DNA of 64,000 nt, taken from assembly GCA_007130605.1 (NCBI GenBank), contig SLSF01000024.1, positions 1-64,000 of the forward strand, in the 5' to 3' direction. Numbering within the stretch: position 1 is the stretch's first letter; each line of letters opens with the position of its first letter. The stretch comes from Gemmatimonadota bacterium. Lineage in GTDB: Bacteria; Gemmatimonadota; Gemmatimonadetes; Longimicrobiales; Gaopeijiaceae. Made by a program: the position numbers and the translations under genes. The notes under the pieces are model-generated. The model was not told where the DNA came from, did not search any database, and saw only the letters and a program-made list of their open reading frames with translations. This document shows positions 15,263 to 24,955 of the stretch, piece by piece.

Positions 15263-17989
15263 ATGCGGGTAGTTGAGCTAGCTGATGACCTGAAGGTCTC
15301 GACCGAGGACCTTCTGGCCCTGTTGCGTGCGATGGGAATCTCTGCCAGAGACGGAGAGACCCGGATCCGGGACGCGGCGGTCGCGAAGGTACGTGCACGT
15401 GTGGAGCGGGAGCGCCGCGCGGGCAAGAAGTCTGCTGCCGATGCGGTGCAGGCGGCCATCGAGGAGTCGAAGCCCACGACCCGGCGGCGGCGTCGCCGAC
15501 GCGTGGAGCCCGAGCCCGAGCCCGAGACCGAGACCGAGGGCACCGAGGCCGAGGACGAGGTGGAGGCGGAGGCTCCGGAGGTGGAGGAGGAGGCCGAACC
15601 CGACGCCGAGTCCCGGGAAGAGGTCGTCGAGGAGCCGGAGACCCCCGAGGTCGAGGCGGAGGCCGCCGCTGACGCGCCACCGGTGACCGACGAGGGGGAC
15701 GGGTCTCCCTCGGAAGCGCCGCCGGCGGAGACGGTGGAGGCGGCCCCCGTCGAGGCGGCCTCCGAGGAGCCCTCGGAGTCTGAGGCATCGACGGAGGCTT
15801 CGGAGGAGACCGAGGCCGAGGCCGGAACCGGCGAGGAGCCCCGCACCCGCCGACGTGTAAAGCTCAAGTCCGCCCGGGAGGATGCCGGCAAGTCGGGATC
15901 GTCGACTTCGGACGCCTCGGCGCGGCCGACCCCGGCGGCCAGCGCGGGACCCGGTGGACAGGTGCGGATCCAGGCCGACGGCTTCACCGCCGACGGCCGG
16001 CGGAAGGGCAAGAAGAAGGGGAAGCGTCGTCAACGGGTCGACCAGGATGCGGTGCAGGACAACATCCAGCGCGTCATGGCCGAGATCAAGGGTGGCGGCG
16101 GTGGGGGGCGCAAGCGGCGCCGGAAGGGCTCCAGCGGTCCCTCGCGCGAAGAGATTGAGCAGCAGGAGGAGGAGGCACGCGAGCGCGAGGAGCGCGAGGC
16201 GAAGACGGTGCGGGTGAACGAGTTCCTCACCGTTGCCGAACTCTCCGAACTCATCGATGTCCCCTCCACCGAACTGGTGGGTGCGGCCTTCAAGAACCTG
16301 GGCCTCATGATCACCATCAACCAGCGGCTCGACTTCGACCAGATCGAGCTCCTCCTGGAGGAGTTCAACTTCGAGGCCGTTCGGGAAGAGGAATACGCCG
16401 AGTCGGCGGCCGAGGAGGAAGAGGAGCAGGAAGATCCGGAGTCCCTGGTGCCCCGACCTCCGGTGGTCACCGTCATGGGTCATGTGGACCACGGAAAGAC
16501 CCTCCTCCTGGACTCCATCCGGAAGACCAATGTGGTTGCGGGAGAGTCCGGGGGAATCACCCAGCACATCGGCGCGTACCATGTGGAGCTGGACGATGGC
16601 CGGGCCATCTCCTTCCTGGACACACCGGGTCACGCCGCCTTCACCGCAATGCGGGCGCGAGGAGCGGACCTCACCGATATCGTGGTCCTGGTGGTTGCCG
16701 CCGATGACTCCATCATGCCCCAGACGAAAGAGGCGATTTCGCACGCCAGGAACGCCGGGGTGCCCATCGTGGTGGCCATCAACAAGATGGACCTGCCGGC
16801 GGCCGATGCCATGCGGGTGAAGCAGGAGCTTCTCCAGTACGAGGTGACCGCCGAGGATTTCGGTGGAGATGTCCTCATCGCCGAGATCTCTGCGAAGACC
16901 GGCCAGGGGATGGAGGACCTCCTGGAGAAGATCGTCCTCCAGGCCGAGATCCTGGAACTCAAGGCGAATCCCGACCGGCCGGCGCAGGCCTCGGTCGTGG
17001 AAGCGAAGCTCGATGTCGGAAAGGGAGCCGTGGTCACCGTCATGGTGCAGAAGGGGACTCTGCGGGTGGGAGATTCCTTCGTCTGCGGCACATTCGACGG
17101 ACGGGTCCGGGCGATGCTCGACGAGCGGGGCAATCCGGTGGGCGAGGCGGGGCCCGGAGTCCCGGTCCAGATCCTGGGAGTCTCGGGTGTACCCCAGGCA
17201 GGGGACACCCTCAAGGTCATGGATGCGGATCGGGCCGCCGAGATCTCGCAGACTCGCCAGCGGCTCGAGCGCGAGAAGCAGCTCCGCGTGAAGGATCGCG
17301 GACTCAAGCTCGGAGACTTCGCCCACTTCATGCAGGCGGGCGAGGTCAGTGTCCTCCCCCTCATCGTGAAGGCCGATGTGGATGGCTCGGTGCAGGCCGT
17401 GGCCGACTCCCTGGAGCAGCTCTCCACCGACGAGGTGAAGGTGCAGATCATCCACCGGAGTGTGGGCGCCATCAACGAATCCGACGTCCTCCTGGCGGAG
17501 ACCGCCGGGGCGGTGGTGATCGGGTTCCGGGTACGCCCCGACACCAATGCCCGCAACCTGGCGGAGAAGAGTGGTGTCGACCTCCGGATGTACGACGTGA
17601 TCTACGAGGCCGTCGACGAGGTCACGCAGGCAATGGAGGGCATGCTCTCGCCGGAGGAGCGGGAGAGTGTGCTCGGCGCAGCCGAGGTCCGCGAGGTCTT
17701 CAAGATCTCGAAAGTGGGCACCATCGCCGGGTGCTACGTCACCGACGGAGTCATCGACCGGAAGGCCGAGGCCCGGATCATCCGCGACGGAGTCGTGATC
17801 TACACGGGAGAGATCGAGTCGCTCAAGCGGTTCAAGGACGATGTTCGTGAAGTGCGCGACGGGTACGAGTGCGGGATCGGGATCGCCAACTTCAATGACC
17901 TGAAGGTGGGCGATACCATCGAATGCTTCCGGGTGGACGAGGTGGCCCGGACCCTCAGCGGATCGGGAGCCGAGGGCCAGGAGGCTTGA
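15263..17989 (+). CDS. infB: Translation initiation factor IF-2
   Basis: This GTPase brings formyl-Met-tRNA to the 30S subunit and promotes subunit joining. The product has 908 residues. An N-terminal IF2N domain (MRVVELADDLKVSTEDLLALL) is followed by a long disordered region rich in Glu, Pro and Ala (about 80-210), a basic stretch, and a second IF2N-like domain. The GTP-binding domain has GHVDHGKT (406-413), DTPGHAAF and NKMD, and beta-barrel domains complete the C-terminus. It is the fourth gene of the operon. Its stop overlaps the start of ylxP (TTGA). Confidence 0.98.
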   Translation: MRVVELADDLKVSTEDLLALLRAMGISARDGETRIRDAAVAKVRARVERERRAGKKSAADAVQAAIEESKPTTRRRRRRRVEPEPEPETETEGTEAEDEVEAEAPEVEEEAEPDAESREEVVEEPETPEVEAEAAADAPPVTDEGDGSPSEAPPAETVEAAPVEAASEEPSESEASTEASEETEAEAGTGEEPRTRRRVKLKSAREDAGKSGSSTSDASARPTPAASAGPGGQVRIQADGFTADGRRKGKKKGKRRQRVDQDAVQDNIQRVMAEIKGGGGGGRKRRRKGSSGPSREEIEQQEEEAREREEREAKTVRVNEFLTVAELSELIDVPSTELVGAAFKNLGLMITINQRLDFDQIELLLEEFNFEAVREEEYAESAAEEEEEQEDPESLVPRPPVVTVMGHVDHGKTLLLDSIRKTNVVAGESGGITQHIGAYHVELDDGRAISFLDTPGHAAFTAMRARGADLTDIVVLVVAADDSIMPQTKEAISHARNAGVPIVVAINKMDLPAADAMRVKQELLQYEVTAEDFGGDVLIAEISAKTGQGMEDLLEKIVLQAEILELKANPDRPAQASVVEAKLDVGKGAVVTVMVQKGTLRVGDSFVCGTFDGRVRAMLDERGNPVGEAGPGVPVQILGVSGVPQAGDTLKVMDADRAAEISQTRQRLEREKQLRVKDRGLKLGDFAHFMQAGEVSVLPLIVKADVDGSVQAVADSLEQLSTDEVKVQIIHRSVGAINESDVLLAETAGAVVIGFRVRPDTNARNLAEKSGVDLRMYDVIYEAVDEVTQAMEGMLSPEERESVLGAAEVREVFKISKVGTIAGCYVTDGVIDRKAEARIIRDGVVIYTGEIESLKRFKDDVREVRDGYECGIGIANFNDLKVGDTIECFRVDEVARTLSGSGAEGQEA

Positions 17990-18267
17990 CCGTCCTCGTG
18001 CTCACCTGGGAACTCGCAATTCCCGGGTGCCGATCTCTGAAGGAGAAGCGGATGGCCATCCGCTCGCTGAAGGACCGTCTGCGGAACAAGTTCAATGTCT
18101 CCATCGCCGAGACCGGACAGCAGGATGTTCATGATCGGGCCGAGGTGACCGTCGCCCTGGTGGCTTCCGACGGACGATCTGCAGACCGTGCGGCAACCGC
18201 CATCGACCTCTTCGTCGGCGACCACCCCCGGGTGGTTGTCATCCGTATGCTTCGCGAAGAACGCTGA
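17986..18267 (+). CDS. ylxP: DUF503 protein YlxP
   Basis: This DUF503 family member has 93 residues and is typically encoded between infB and rbfA. The family is thought to be linked to ribosome assembly but its reaction is unknown. The segment IPGCRSLKEKRMAIRSLKDR and FNVSIAETG are characteristic. TTG 17986 gives the usual MTVLVLTWEL N-terminus and overlaps the infB stop as TTGA; GTG 17998 in frame is the alternative. Confidence 0.9.
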   Translation: MTVLVLTWELAIPGCRSLKEKRMAIRSLKDRLRNKFNVSIAETGQQDVHDRAEVTVALVASDGRSADRAATAIDLFVGDHPRVVVIRMLREER

Positions 18268-18277
18268 AGGAAGTGGA

Positions 18278-18667
18278 ATGTCCGGGAAGCGCATTGCCCG
18301 ACTGAACGAGCAGTTCAAGAGAGAGATCACCGGGATCCTCCGAACCGAGGTTCGGGATCCCCGGATCGGCTCGCCCACCGTGACCGGGGTGGAAGTGACC
18401 CCGGACCTCTGGATGGCGAGGATCTACCTCCGACCCGGGCTCGGAAGGGACGATGGCGAGGAGCTCCTGGAAGGGCTCGAGGCCGCGAATCCCTTCATTC
18501 GACGCCGCCTCGGTGACCTCCTCACCCTGCGCCGGATTCCCGAACTCCGCTTCGAGATCGATCGAACCCTCGAGCGGGCGGAGAGGATCGAAGCGATCCT
18601 TCGCGAGGTGCGGCCTCCCGATTCGGAATCGTCCGAGGGAGGGGATTCAGGGTCGGAGACGGAGTGA
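18278..18667 (+). CDS. rbfA: 30S ribosome-binding factor RbfA
   Basis: RbfA binds the immature 30S subunit and helps 16S rRNA 5'-end maturation and cold adaptation. The product has 129 residues with a KH-like fold: LNEQFKREITGILRTEVRDPRIG, then VEVTPDLWMARIYL, then RIPELRFEIDRTLERAERIE. A short acidic/Ser tail follows. ATG 18278 has GAAGGAAG just upstream. The stop overlaps the truB start as GTGA. Confidence 0.96.
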   Translation: MSGKRIARLNEQFKREITGILRTEVRDPRIGSPTVTGVEVTPDLWMARIYLRPGLGRDDGEELLEGLEAANPFIRRRLGDLLTLRRIPELRFEIDRTLERAERIEAILREVRPPDSESSEGGDSGSETE

Positions 18668-19584
18668 GTCGCCGGCCGACCGGGCCGGGGCTTGTCCCCG
18701 TCGACAAGCCGGTTGGACCCACCTCCCACGACATGATCCGGGTGGCCCGGGCAGCCCTCGGCACCCGTCGGATTGGCCATTCCGGAACCCTTGATCCCTT
18801 CGCCTCGGGCCTCCTCCTCCTGGGGGTCGATCGGGGAACCCGCCTCCTGGAGTTTCTTTCCGGCCTGGACAAGGAATACGAGGCATCGGCCCGACTCGGG
18901 ATCGTCACCACCACCGATGACCCCGAGGGCGAGGTGATGGAGGAGTGCTCCGTCCCCTCCGACCTTTCCCTCGAAGATCTCCGTGCGGCGCTCGAAGGGA
19001 TCCGCACCCGTGGGAGCCAGCGTCCACCCAGCTACTCCGCCAAGCGGGTGGAGGGCGAACGGGCATATCGGAAGGCCCGGCGGGGCGAGGCACTCGATCT
19101 TCCTCCGGTGCCGGTGGAGATCCACGCCCTGGAGCTCGGCACCTTCGATCCTCCGCATCTTTTCTTTCGGGTCCGCTGCTCCACCGGCACCTACATCCGC
19201 TCCATCGCACGCGACCTGGGCGAGGCGCTGGGGATCGGCGCCCACCTGGTCTCTCTTCGCCGCACCCGGATCGGACCCTTCTCCGTTTCGGACGCCCTCT
19301 CTCCCGATGCCCTGGCGGAGCCCGAGTCGGTAGCCCGGCACTGGATCGAGCCGGCCCGGGCCCTCGGGCACCTGCCGGCGCTCCAGGTGGACTCGGATCT
19401 CGCACGGAGACTGGTGCATGGGCAGAGCCCGGGGCTGGAGGAGTTCCCGGAAGGAGGGGAGCTCGCCCAGGGGCTCCCCGTGGCGGTGCACCAGGGAGAC
19501 CTCCTCGTCTGCGTCGCCCGAAGGGAAGGAGAACGGCTCCGTCCGCGAAAGGTCTTCGCCACCCTGGAGGAGACCCTCGGATGA
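18664..19584 (+). CDS. truB: tRNA pseudouridine(55) synthase TruB
   Basis: TruB isomerises U55 in the T-loop of tRNAs to pseudouridine. The product has 306 residues. PVDKPVGPTSHD opens the domain; GHSGTLDPFASGLL carries the catalytic Asp. SYSAKRVEGERAYRKAR and CSTGTYIRSIARDLGEALG are the other conserved blocks. The start is GTG 18664, overlapping the rbfA stop, and the stop overlaps ribF as ATGA. Confidence 0.97.
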   Translation: MSRRPTGPGLVPVDKPVGPTSHDMIRVARAALGTRRIGHSGTLDPFASGLLLLGVDRGTRLLEFLSGLDKEYEASARLGIVTTTDDPEGEVMEECSVPSDLSLEDLRAALEGIRTRGSQRPPSYSAKRVEGERAYRKARRGEALDLPPVPVEIHALELGTFDPPHLFFRVRCSTGTYIRSIARDLGEALGIGAHLVSLRRTRIGPFSVSDALSPDALAEPESVARHWIEPARALGHLPALQVDSDLARRLVHGQSPGLEEFPEGGELAQGLPVAVHQGDLLVCVARREGERLRPRKVFATLEETLG

Positions 19585-20528
19585 GCGGCTCCTTCTTTCG
19601 GTTTTCGGACCCGCCGGGACTTCCCCGGGATGGTCGGGGGACGGTGGTCACCGTGGGGACCTTCGACGGTGTGCACCGGGGGCACCGGGAGGTCCTGGAG
19701 GAGATCCGGCGTCGGGCCACCCGGACCGGACGACGGGCCGTCCTCCTCACCTTTCATCCGCATCCCCTCACCATCGTTCGTCCCGACATCGCCCCGAAGC
19801 TTCTCACCACGCCCGAGGAGAAGAAGGAGATCCTGGCAGAGAGCGGCGTGGACTGGGCGGTCTTCCTCCGCTTCACCCCGGCGCTCTCTCGGCTGACTCC
19901 CGCTCAGTTCGTCTCCGAAGTCCTGGTGGGACGACTCGATGTCTCGGAGCTGGTCATCGGGTACGATCATGGCTTCGGGCGAGATCGGAGCGGCGGGGCC
20001 GACACCCTCCGGGAGATCGGCCGGGAGCGCGGCTTCGCGGTCGATGTGGTTCCCCCGGTGCAGGTGGGAAGTGATCCCATCTCCTCGACCCGGATCCGGC
20101 AGGCGGTGGCGGAGGGCGATCTTCGGAGCGCAGCCGACGGGCTGGGGCGCCCCTACTCCTTCCGGGGAATCGTCGTGCGAGGGGAGGGCCGGGGGGCCTC
20201 TCTCGGCTTCCCCACGGCCAACCTCCGGATTCCGTCGGCCGAAAAGCTCCTGCCCCCGGCGGGGATCTATGCCGTGCGCGGCATCGTGAGTCGAGGCACC
20301 TTCGAGGGCGCCCTCCATGTGGGCCCCCGTCCCACCTTCCGGGGTTCTCCACCCTCGGTGGAACTCCATCTCCTGGACTTCAGCGGGGACCTCTACGGCG
20401 AGGAGGTGCGGGTCGATGCCATCGAGCGGCTTCGTGGGGTCGTCCCCTTCCAGTCGGTGGATGCCCTGGTCCGACAGATGCGCGCCGACGTTCGGGCCAC
20501 CCGTGCCCTGCTCCGGGAGAAGCCCTGA
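19581..20528 (+). CDS. ribF: Bifunctional riboflavin kinase/FAD synthetase
   Basis: RibF makes FMN from riboflavin and then FAD. The product has 315 residues. The N-terminal FAD synthetase domain has TVGTFDGVHRGHREVL, LTFHPHP and SSTRIRQ; the C-terminal riboflavin kinase domain has LGFPTANLRI and GPRPTFRGSPPSVELHLLD. ATG 19581 overlaps the truB stop, so it is translated with the ribosome-maturation genes. There is therefore no room for an FMN riboswitch immediately upstream. Confidence 0.97.
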   Translation: MSGSFFRFSDPPGLPRDGRGTVVTVGTFDGVHRGHREVLEEIRRRATRTGRRAVLLTFHPHPLTIVRPDIAPKLLTTPEEKKEILAESGVDWAVFLRFTPALSRLTPAQFVSEVLVGRLDVSELVIGYDHGFGRDRSGGADTLREIGRERGFAVDVVPPVQVGSDPISSTRIRQAVAEGDLRSAADGLGRPYSFRGIVVRGEGRGASLGFPTANLRIPSAEKLLPPAGIYAVRGIVSRGTFEGALHVGPRPTFRGSPPSVELHLLDFSGDLYGEEVRVDAIERLRGVVPFQSVDALVRQMRADVRATRALLREKP

Positions 20529-20675
20529 CGGGACTCCCGCGGAGGCTCGGTGGGAGGGTTGTGAGCATTCGGAACATGGTTTAGTTTTCAGGGCTTGAAC
20601 ATCTTAGGGACGAAGGCGCCGAAATGCGGTTGGCTTCCCCTGCAGCGTAGACTCTTGCGGAGGCATCGGTCGGAT

Positions 20676-20945
20676 ATGACCATGACGAAGGACGAAAAAA
20701 GCGGACTGATCGAGAAATACCAGTTGCACGAGAATGACCGGGGGAGTTCGGCCGTGCAGGTCGCCCTCCTGACGCAGCGGATCAACCATCTGCGAGATCA
20801 CTTCTCGGAGCACAAGGGGGACCACCACAGCCGTCGCGGTCTCCTCAAGATGGTGGGGCGTCGTCGGCGCCTCCTCGAGTACATCAAGAAGACGGACCTG
20901 GAGCAGTATCGGGGCCTCATCGAGGACCTCGGCCTCCGGAAGTAG
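20676..20945 (+). CDS. rpsO: 30S ribosomal protein S15
   Basis: S15 is a primary 16S rRNA-binding protein of the 30S platform. At 89 residues from ATG 20676 it has the same length as the E. coli protein. STEVQVALLT-like [16 protein letters not shown] and [22 protein letters not shown] are the rRNA-binding core. A second ATG at 20682 is in frame. The 147 bases between ribF and rpsO form a leader with an AT-rich patch around 20575-20605 where a promoter could lie, but no clear pair of boxes was found. A strong terminator follows. Confidence 0.97.
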   Translation: MTMTKDEKSGLIEKYQLHENDRGSSAVQVALLTQRINHLRDHFSEHKGDHHSRRGLLKMVGRRRRLLEYIKKTDLEQYRGLIEDLGLRK

Positions 20946-20953
20946 CAGGACCG

Positions 20954-20988
20954 GCACGGCGGCCCGATCGGGCCGCCGTGCTTTTTTT
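20954..20988 (+). terminator. Intrinsic terminator after rpsO
   Basis: A 12-base-pair perfect stem, GCACGGCGGCCC with GGGCCGCCGTGC around GATC, is followed by seven T. This is the clearest terminator in the window and closes the rimP-to-rpsO unit. Confidence 0.92.
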
Positions 20989-21047
20989 GGTCGCCCTCCT
21001 TTCCCGAGGCCCCGACCCGTCGACCCGGCCATCGCGGGGTCGTGAGC

Positions 21048-21076
21048 GCGCCCTCCGGCAGTGAGTCCGGAGGCGC
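21048..21076 (+). other. Hairpin in the pnp leader
   Basis: GCGCC-C-TCCGG pairs with CCGGAGGCGC (21067-21076), a ten-pair stem with one bulged C and an eight-base loop. No T-run follows. It lies about 120 bases before pnp in the 205-base region between the rpsO terminator and pnp, which otherwise shows no gene and no clear promoter. Confidence 0.45.
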
Positions 21077-21193
21077 CGGCGGGGTCGAGCCGAAGGGAGA
21101 TGGACAAAGGCCACTCACCGGTCGCCCCGGCGTGAAACGCACGGCGGCATGCGGCCACCTTACGCAATAGCGGAAAGAGACAAAGAAGAGACG

Positions 21194-23329
21194 ATGAAGA
21201 GAATCGAGAGAGAATTCGCTGGACGCACCCTCACCGTCGAGACCGGCCGGATGGCCCGCCTCGCGCCCGGATCGTGCCTCGTGCAGTTCGGAGAGACCGC
21301 CGTCCTCTGCACCGCCGCGGTCCAGGACCGCCCGACCCATCTCCCCTTCTTCCCCCTCACGGTGGAGTATCGGGAGAAGACGTATGCTGCCGGAAAGATC
21401 CCCGGTGGCTTCTTCAAGCGGGAGGGCCGCCCCGGTGAGAAGGAGATCCTCTCCGCACGCCAGATCGACCGGCCCATCCGCCCCCTCTTCCCGGAGGGGT
21501 TCATGAACGAGACGCAGGTGATCTGCAACATTCTCTCGGCCGATCAGGAGAATGACGCGGACACTCTGGCGCTCCTGGGTGCCTCCATTGCGCTGAACAT
21601 GTCGAAGATCCCCTTCGACACCATGGTGGCCTCGGTCCGGATCGGTCGGATCCGTGGGACCTGGGTGCTGAACCCCACCTTCCAGCAGCTGGAGTACTCC
21701 GATCTCGACATCGTCGTGGCCGGCTCCCGCGACGCACTCCTCATGGTGGAGGGTGGTGCGGTGGAGGTTCCGGAGGAGGAGATCGCCGAGGGCCTCGAGA
21801 TCGCCCACGACGGCATTCGCCAGCTCATCGACCTCCAGGAAGAGCTCCTGGAGGGACTCCGGCAGCCCACCATGACGTGGGAGCCCCAGGGCCCCGACGC
21901 CGGTCTCCAGAGCCGCATCGAGTCGCTCGCGGCATCGCGCGTCGACGAGGCGATGCAGATCGCCGACAAGTCGGAGCGCAACGAGGCACTGAACGTCCTC
22001 CGGGACGAGATCGAGGGGACCCTCGAAGAAGAGATGTCCGACGACGACTGGACCGAAGCCCGGGGTGACGTCGGCGACATCTTCCGCGACATGAAGCGGA
22101 GCGCCATGCGGAGCCAGATCCTCGACGAGGGGGTCCGCTCCGATGGCCGGGACCTGGACACCGTTCGCGACATCAGTTGCGAGATCGGGATCCTTCCCCG
22201 CACCCACGGCTCGGCGCTCTTCACCCGGGGCCAGACCCAGGCCCTCGCCGTGGCCACCCTGGGAACGTCCCGCGACGAGCAGCGCATCGACTCCATCGAT
22301 GTTCAGGAGGAGATCAGCAAGTCCTTCATGCTCCACTACAACTTCCCTCCCTTCTGCGTGGGCGAGGCCCGGCCCATGCGGGGCACCTCCCGTCGGGAAG
22401 TGGGACATGGCGCCCTGGCGGAGCGGGCCATCCAGCCCCTCCTCCCGGACTATGATGACTTCCCCTACACCATCCGGGTGGTCTCCGACGTCCTCGAGTC
22501 CAACGGTTCGTCGTCGATGGCGTCGGTCTGCGGAACCTCGCTCGCCCTCATGGCGGCCGGGGTTCCCATGAAGGCCGCGTGCGCCGGGGTCGCCATGGGG
22601 CTCATCAAGGAAGGGGACCGGCTGGCGGTTCTCACCGACATCCTCGGAGTCGAGGATGCCCTCGGTGACATGGACTTCAAGATTGCCGGAACCCGCCAGG
22701 GCGTCACCTCGATCCAGATGGACATCAAGATCGAGGGACTTACCCGCGAGGTCATGATCGACGCACTCACCCGGGCGCGGAAGGCCCGGATCCACATCCT
22801 CGACGTGATGGATGCGACCCTGGCGGAGCCGAAGGACGAGCTCTCGCCCCACGCGCCCCGGATCACCTCCATGCAGGTGAATCCCGAGAAGCTCGGAGAG
22901 ATCATCGGGCCCAAGGGCAAGACGATCCGGGCCATCCAGGACGAGACCGGAGCGAAGATCGACATCGAGGACTCGGGTGTGGTGAAGATCGCCTCGGTGA
23001 GCAGCGAGGGTGCCGATCGCGCCCGCGAGATGATCGAGGCCATCGTGCAGGATCCGGAGGTCGGACGGATCTACGAGGGACCGGTGAAGAACACCACCAC
23101 CTTCGGAGCCTTCGTCGAGATCCTCCCCGGAACCGAGGGGCTCTGCCACATCTCCGAGCTCACCCACGATCGGGTGGAGAAGACCGAAGATGTCCTCCAG
23201 CGGGGCGACATCACCCGGGTCAAGCTCCTCGCCATCGACGAGAAGGGCCGACTCCGCCTTTCCCGCCGCGCCGCGGTGGAGGAAGAGGGAGACAAGGTCG
23301 CGGAGGTCGAGGCGGCCAGCCGGGGCTGA
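21194..23329 (+). CDS. pnp: Polyribonucleotide nucleotidyltransferase (PNPase)
   Basis: PNPase is a phosphorolytic 3'-5' exoribonuclease and degradosome component. The product has 711 residues. Two RNase PH-like domains ([27 protein letters not shown] split here as the family signature; and [22 protein letters not shown]) flank an all-helical linker, followed by a KH domain ([18 protein letters not shown]) and an S1 domain ([22 protein letters not shown]). ATG 21194 gives the normal N-terminus and has AAGAAGAG upstream. The gene follows rpsO as in many bacteria, separated by a terminator and a leader hairpin. Confidence 0.98.
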   Translation: MKRIEREFAGRTLTVETGRMARLAPGSCLVQFGETAVLCTAAVQDRPTHLPFFPLTVEYREKTYAAGKIPGGFFKREGRPGEKEILSARQIDRPIRPLFPEGFMNETQVICNILSADQENDADTLALLGASIALNMSKIPFDTMVASVRIGRIRGTWVLNPTFQQLEYSDLDIVVAGSRDALLMVEGGAVEVPEEEIAEGLEIAHDGIRQLIDLQEELLEGLRQPTMTWEPQGPDAGLQSRIESLAASRVDEAMQIADKSERNEALNVLRDEIEGTLEEEMSDDDWTEARGDVGDIFRDMKRSAMRSQILDEGVRSDGRDLDTVRDISCEIGILPRTHGSALFTRGQTQALAVATLGTSRDEQRIDSIDVQEEISKSFMLHYNFPPFCVGEARPMRGTSRREVGHGALAERAIQPLLPDYDDFPYTIRVVSDVLESNGSSSMASVCGTSLALMAAGVPMKAACAGVAMGLIKEGDRLAVLTDILGVEDALGDMDFKIAGTRQGVTSIQMDIKIEGLTREVMIDALTRARKARIHILDVMDATLAEPKDELSPHAPRITSMQVNPEKLGEIIGPKGKTIRAIQDETGAKIDIEDSGVVKIASVSSEGADRAREMIEAIVQDPEVGRIYEGPVKNTTTFGAFVEILPGTEGLCHISELTHDRVEKTEDVLQRGDITRVKLLAIDEKGRLRLSRRAAVEEEGDKVAEVEAASRG

Positions 23330-23382
23330 GCCCACGGGGACCGTCCATGGGGGTCCCTGACCCCCTGCAAGCAGACGTCGGG

Positions 23383-23415
23383 GCCGGGGAGCGAGGCATG
23401 CCTCCCGGCTCCGGC
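23383..23415 (+). terminator. Possible terminator hairpin after pnp
   Basis: GAGGCATGCCTC (23393-23404) is a self-pairing core extended outward by GCCGG with CCGGC through mismatches, and GTTTTC follows. The T-run is short, so this may be a weak terminator or only a 3'-end hairpin. Confidence 0.4.
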
Positions 23416-23447
23416 GTTTTCCCGTTCAATGGAAGGAGTGGTACCTG

Positions 23448-24758
23448 ATGCCGGAGATCGGAGGAAGAAATCAGCCTGGCCCCACCCCCGGAGTGGCGTA
23501 TCCCGCCGACACTCCGGTGGGCGCCGGGATCCAGGCCTCGGTCCTTCCCAACGGGATCAAGATTCTGACCGAGTCCATCGCCAGTGTCCGGTCGGTGTCG
23601 CTGGGGGTCTGGGTGCAACAGGGTTCGGTCCACGAGTCCGAAGGAGAGGAAGGGGCGAGCCACCTCCTGGAACACATGGTCTTCAAGGGGACGGGACGTC
23701 GGAACCCCAGGGAGATCGCCATGGCCCTGGAGCGCCTGGGAGGCTCCCTCGACGCCTTCACCTCGAGGGAGCACACCTCCTACCAGGCCCGGGTGCTCAG
23801 CGAGCACCTTCCCGTGGCCCTGGACGTGGTGTCGGATCTGGTCCTCGACCCCCTCCTCCGGCCGGAGGACCTGGAGCTGGAGCGGGAGGTGGTGCTCGAG
23901 GAGATCGCCACCGTCGACGACACGCCCGACGACCTGGTCTTCGAACTCCATGGAGACCTGCTCTGGCAGGGCCATCCCTACGGCCGGTCGATCCTCGGCA
24001 CCCGTGAGTCGGTGGCGGAGATGGAGGTCGAGACGCTCCGCCGACTCCACGGGAGTCGCTACCTCCAGGGCGAGCTCATCGTGGCGGCCGCCGGTCACCT
24101 GGACCACGAGGAGATCCACGAGACGGTGGAGGCGCGCTTCGGACACCTTCCGGTGGGACCGGGGCCCACCGTGCCCCCACTTCCTCCGGCGGGGCAGGGA
24201 AGGGAGCTTCATGTGCCCCGGGAAACCGCCCAGACGCACGTGGTCTTCGGGGCCCAGACCCCGCCCCGGTCGGCTCCCGAACGGATCCCCCTGGTCCTCC
24301 TCTCGGCGGCGTTCGGTGGAGGGATGAGCTCTCGCCTCTTCCAGAAGATCCGCGAGGAACTGGCCCTGGCGTACACCGTCTACGCCTTCCAGTCCTTCCA
24401 CACGCGAGCCGGAGCTTCCGGGGTCTATGTGGGCACCCGGCCCGAGTGGGCCGACCGCGCCGTCGATGCCATCCGCTCCGAGATGCGAAAGATCTCGGGC
24501 GCGGGAATCAGCGAGCGGGAGCTCCGCGAGGTGAAGGACCAGGTGAAGGGGCAGGTCATGCTCTCCCTGGAGTCCACCTCCGCCCGCCTCTTCCGCCTCG
24601 CCGGATTCGCGCTCCACGAGCAGCCGTACATGACCCTCGACCAGCTCCTGGCCCGGATCGAGGGGGTGGGCCTCGACGAGATCAATGCGGTGGCCCATCG
24701 CTACCTCGACCCCGATGTACAGTCGATCCTTCGCCTCGGTCCCGAAAAGGGACGCTGA
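23448..24758 (+). CDS. M16-family zinc peptidase (processing peptidase-like)
   Basis: The product has 436 residues. The inverted zinc motif HLLEH (in ASHLLEHMVFKGT) and the downstream Glu in LELEREVVLEEIATVDDTPDD mark the active N-terminal M16 half; the C-terminal half contains the usual RELAYTV-like EELALAYTVYAFQ. No signal peptide is seen, so it is probably cytoplasmic. It resembles the PqqL/YmxG/mitochondrial processing peptidase group; the substrate is not known. It sits between pnp and ald, as YmxG-type genes follow pnp in many bacteria. Confidence 0.92.
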   Translation: MPEIGGRNQPGPTPGVAYPADTPVGAGIQASVLPNGIKILTESIASVRSVSLGVWVQQGSVHESEGEEGASHLLEHMVFKGTGRRNPREIAMALERLGGSLDAFTSREHTSYQARVLSEHLPVALDVVSDLVLDPLLRPEDLELEREVVLEEIATVDDTPDDLVFELHGDLLWQGHPYGRSILGTRESVAEMEVETLRRLHGSRYLQGELIVAAAGHLDHEEIHETVEARFGHLPVGPGPTVPPLPPAGQGRELHVPRETAQTHVVFGAQTPPRSAPERIPLVLLSAAFGGGMSSRLFQKIREELALAYTVYAFQSFHTRAGASGVYVGTRPEWADRAVDAIRSEMRKISGAGISERELREVKDQVKGQVMLSLESTSARLFRLAGFALHEQPYMTLDQLLARIEGVGLDEINAVAHRYLDPDVQSILRLGPEKGR

Positions 24759-24825
24759 GGACGGGGAGTGGACACCAACGGGACCCCCCGGAGTCCCCAT
24801 GGCAGGCGGCTCGTCGAAGAAAGGG

Positions 24826-24855
24826 TTGACCCCGTCCGGATCCGAAGGCGACATT
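24826..24855 (+). promoter_or_regulatory. Weak candidate promoter for ald-dut
   Basis: TTGACC (24826-24831) is followed after 18 bases by GACATT (24850-24855), at the start of an AT-rich patch (to about 24877) that is unusual in this GC-rich region. The -10 box is poor. Confidence 0.3.
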
Positions 24856-24955
24856 TGAATTCTATTGTCCGAATTTCGGGTTCCTCACTGCGGTGGGCCG
24901 GGAAGGAGGACCGAAACCCTGCACCCACTACAGTCTCCAACAGGACCATCCACTG

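Noticed and set aside
12892-16011. A 1039-residue open frame antisense to rimP, nusA and infB
   Set aside because: It is a low-complexity Ser/Arg/Asp product opposite three well-conserved genes, a typical high-GC shadow frame.
19561-19590. FMN riboswitch before ribF
   Set aside because: ribF starts inside the truB stop codon, so no leader exists.
20529-20675. tRNA or other structured RNA between ribF and rpsO
   Set aside because: No cloverleaf or T-loop sequence could be made. It is treated as the rpsO leader.
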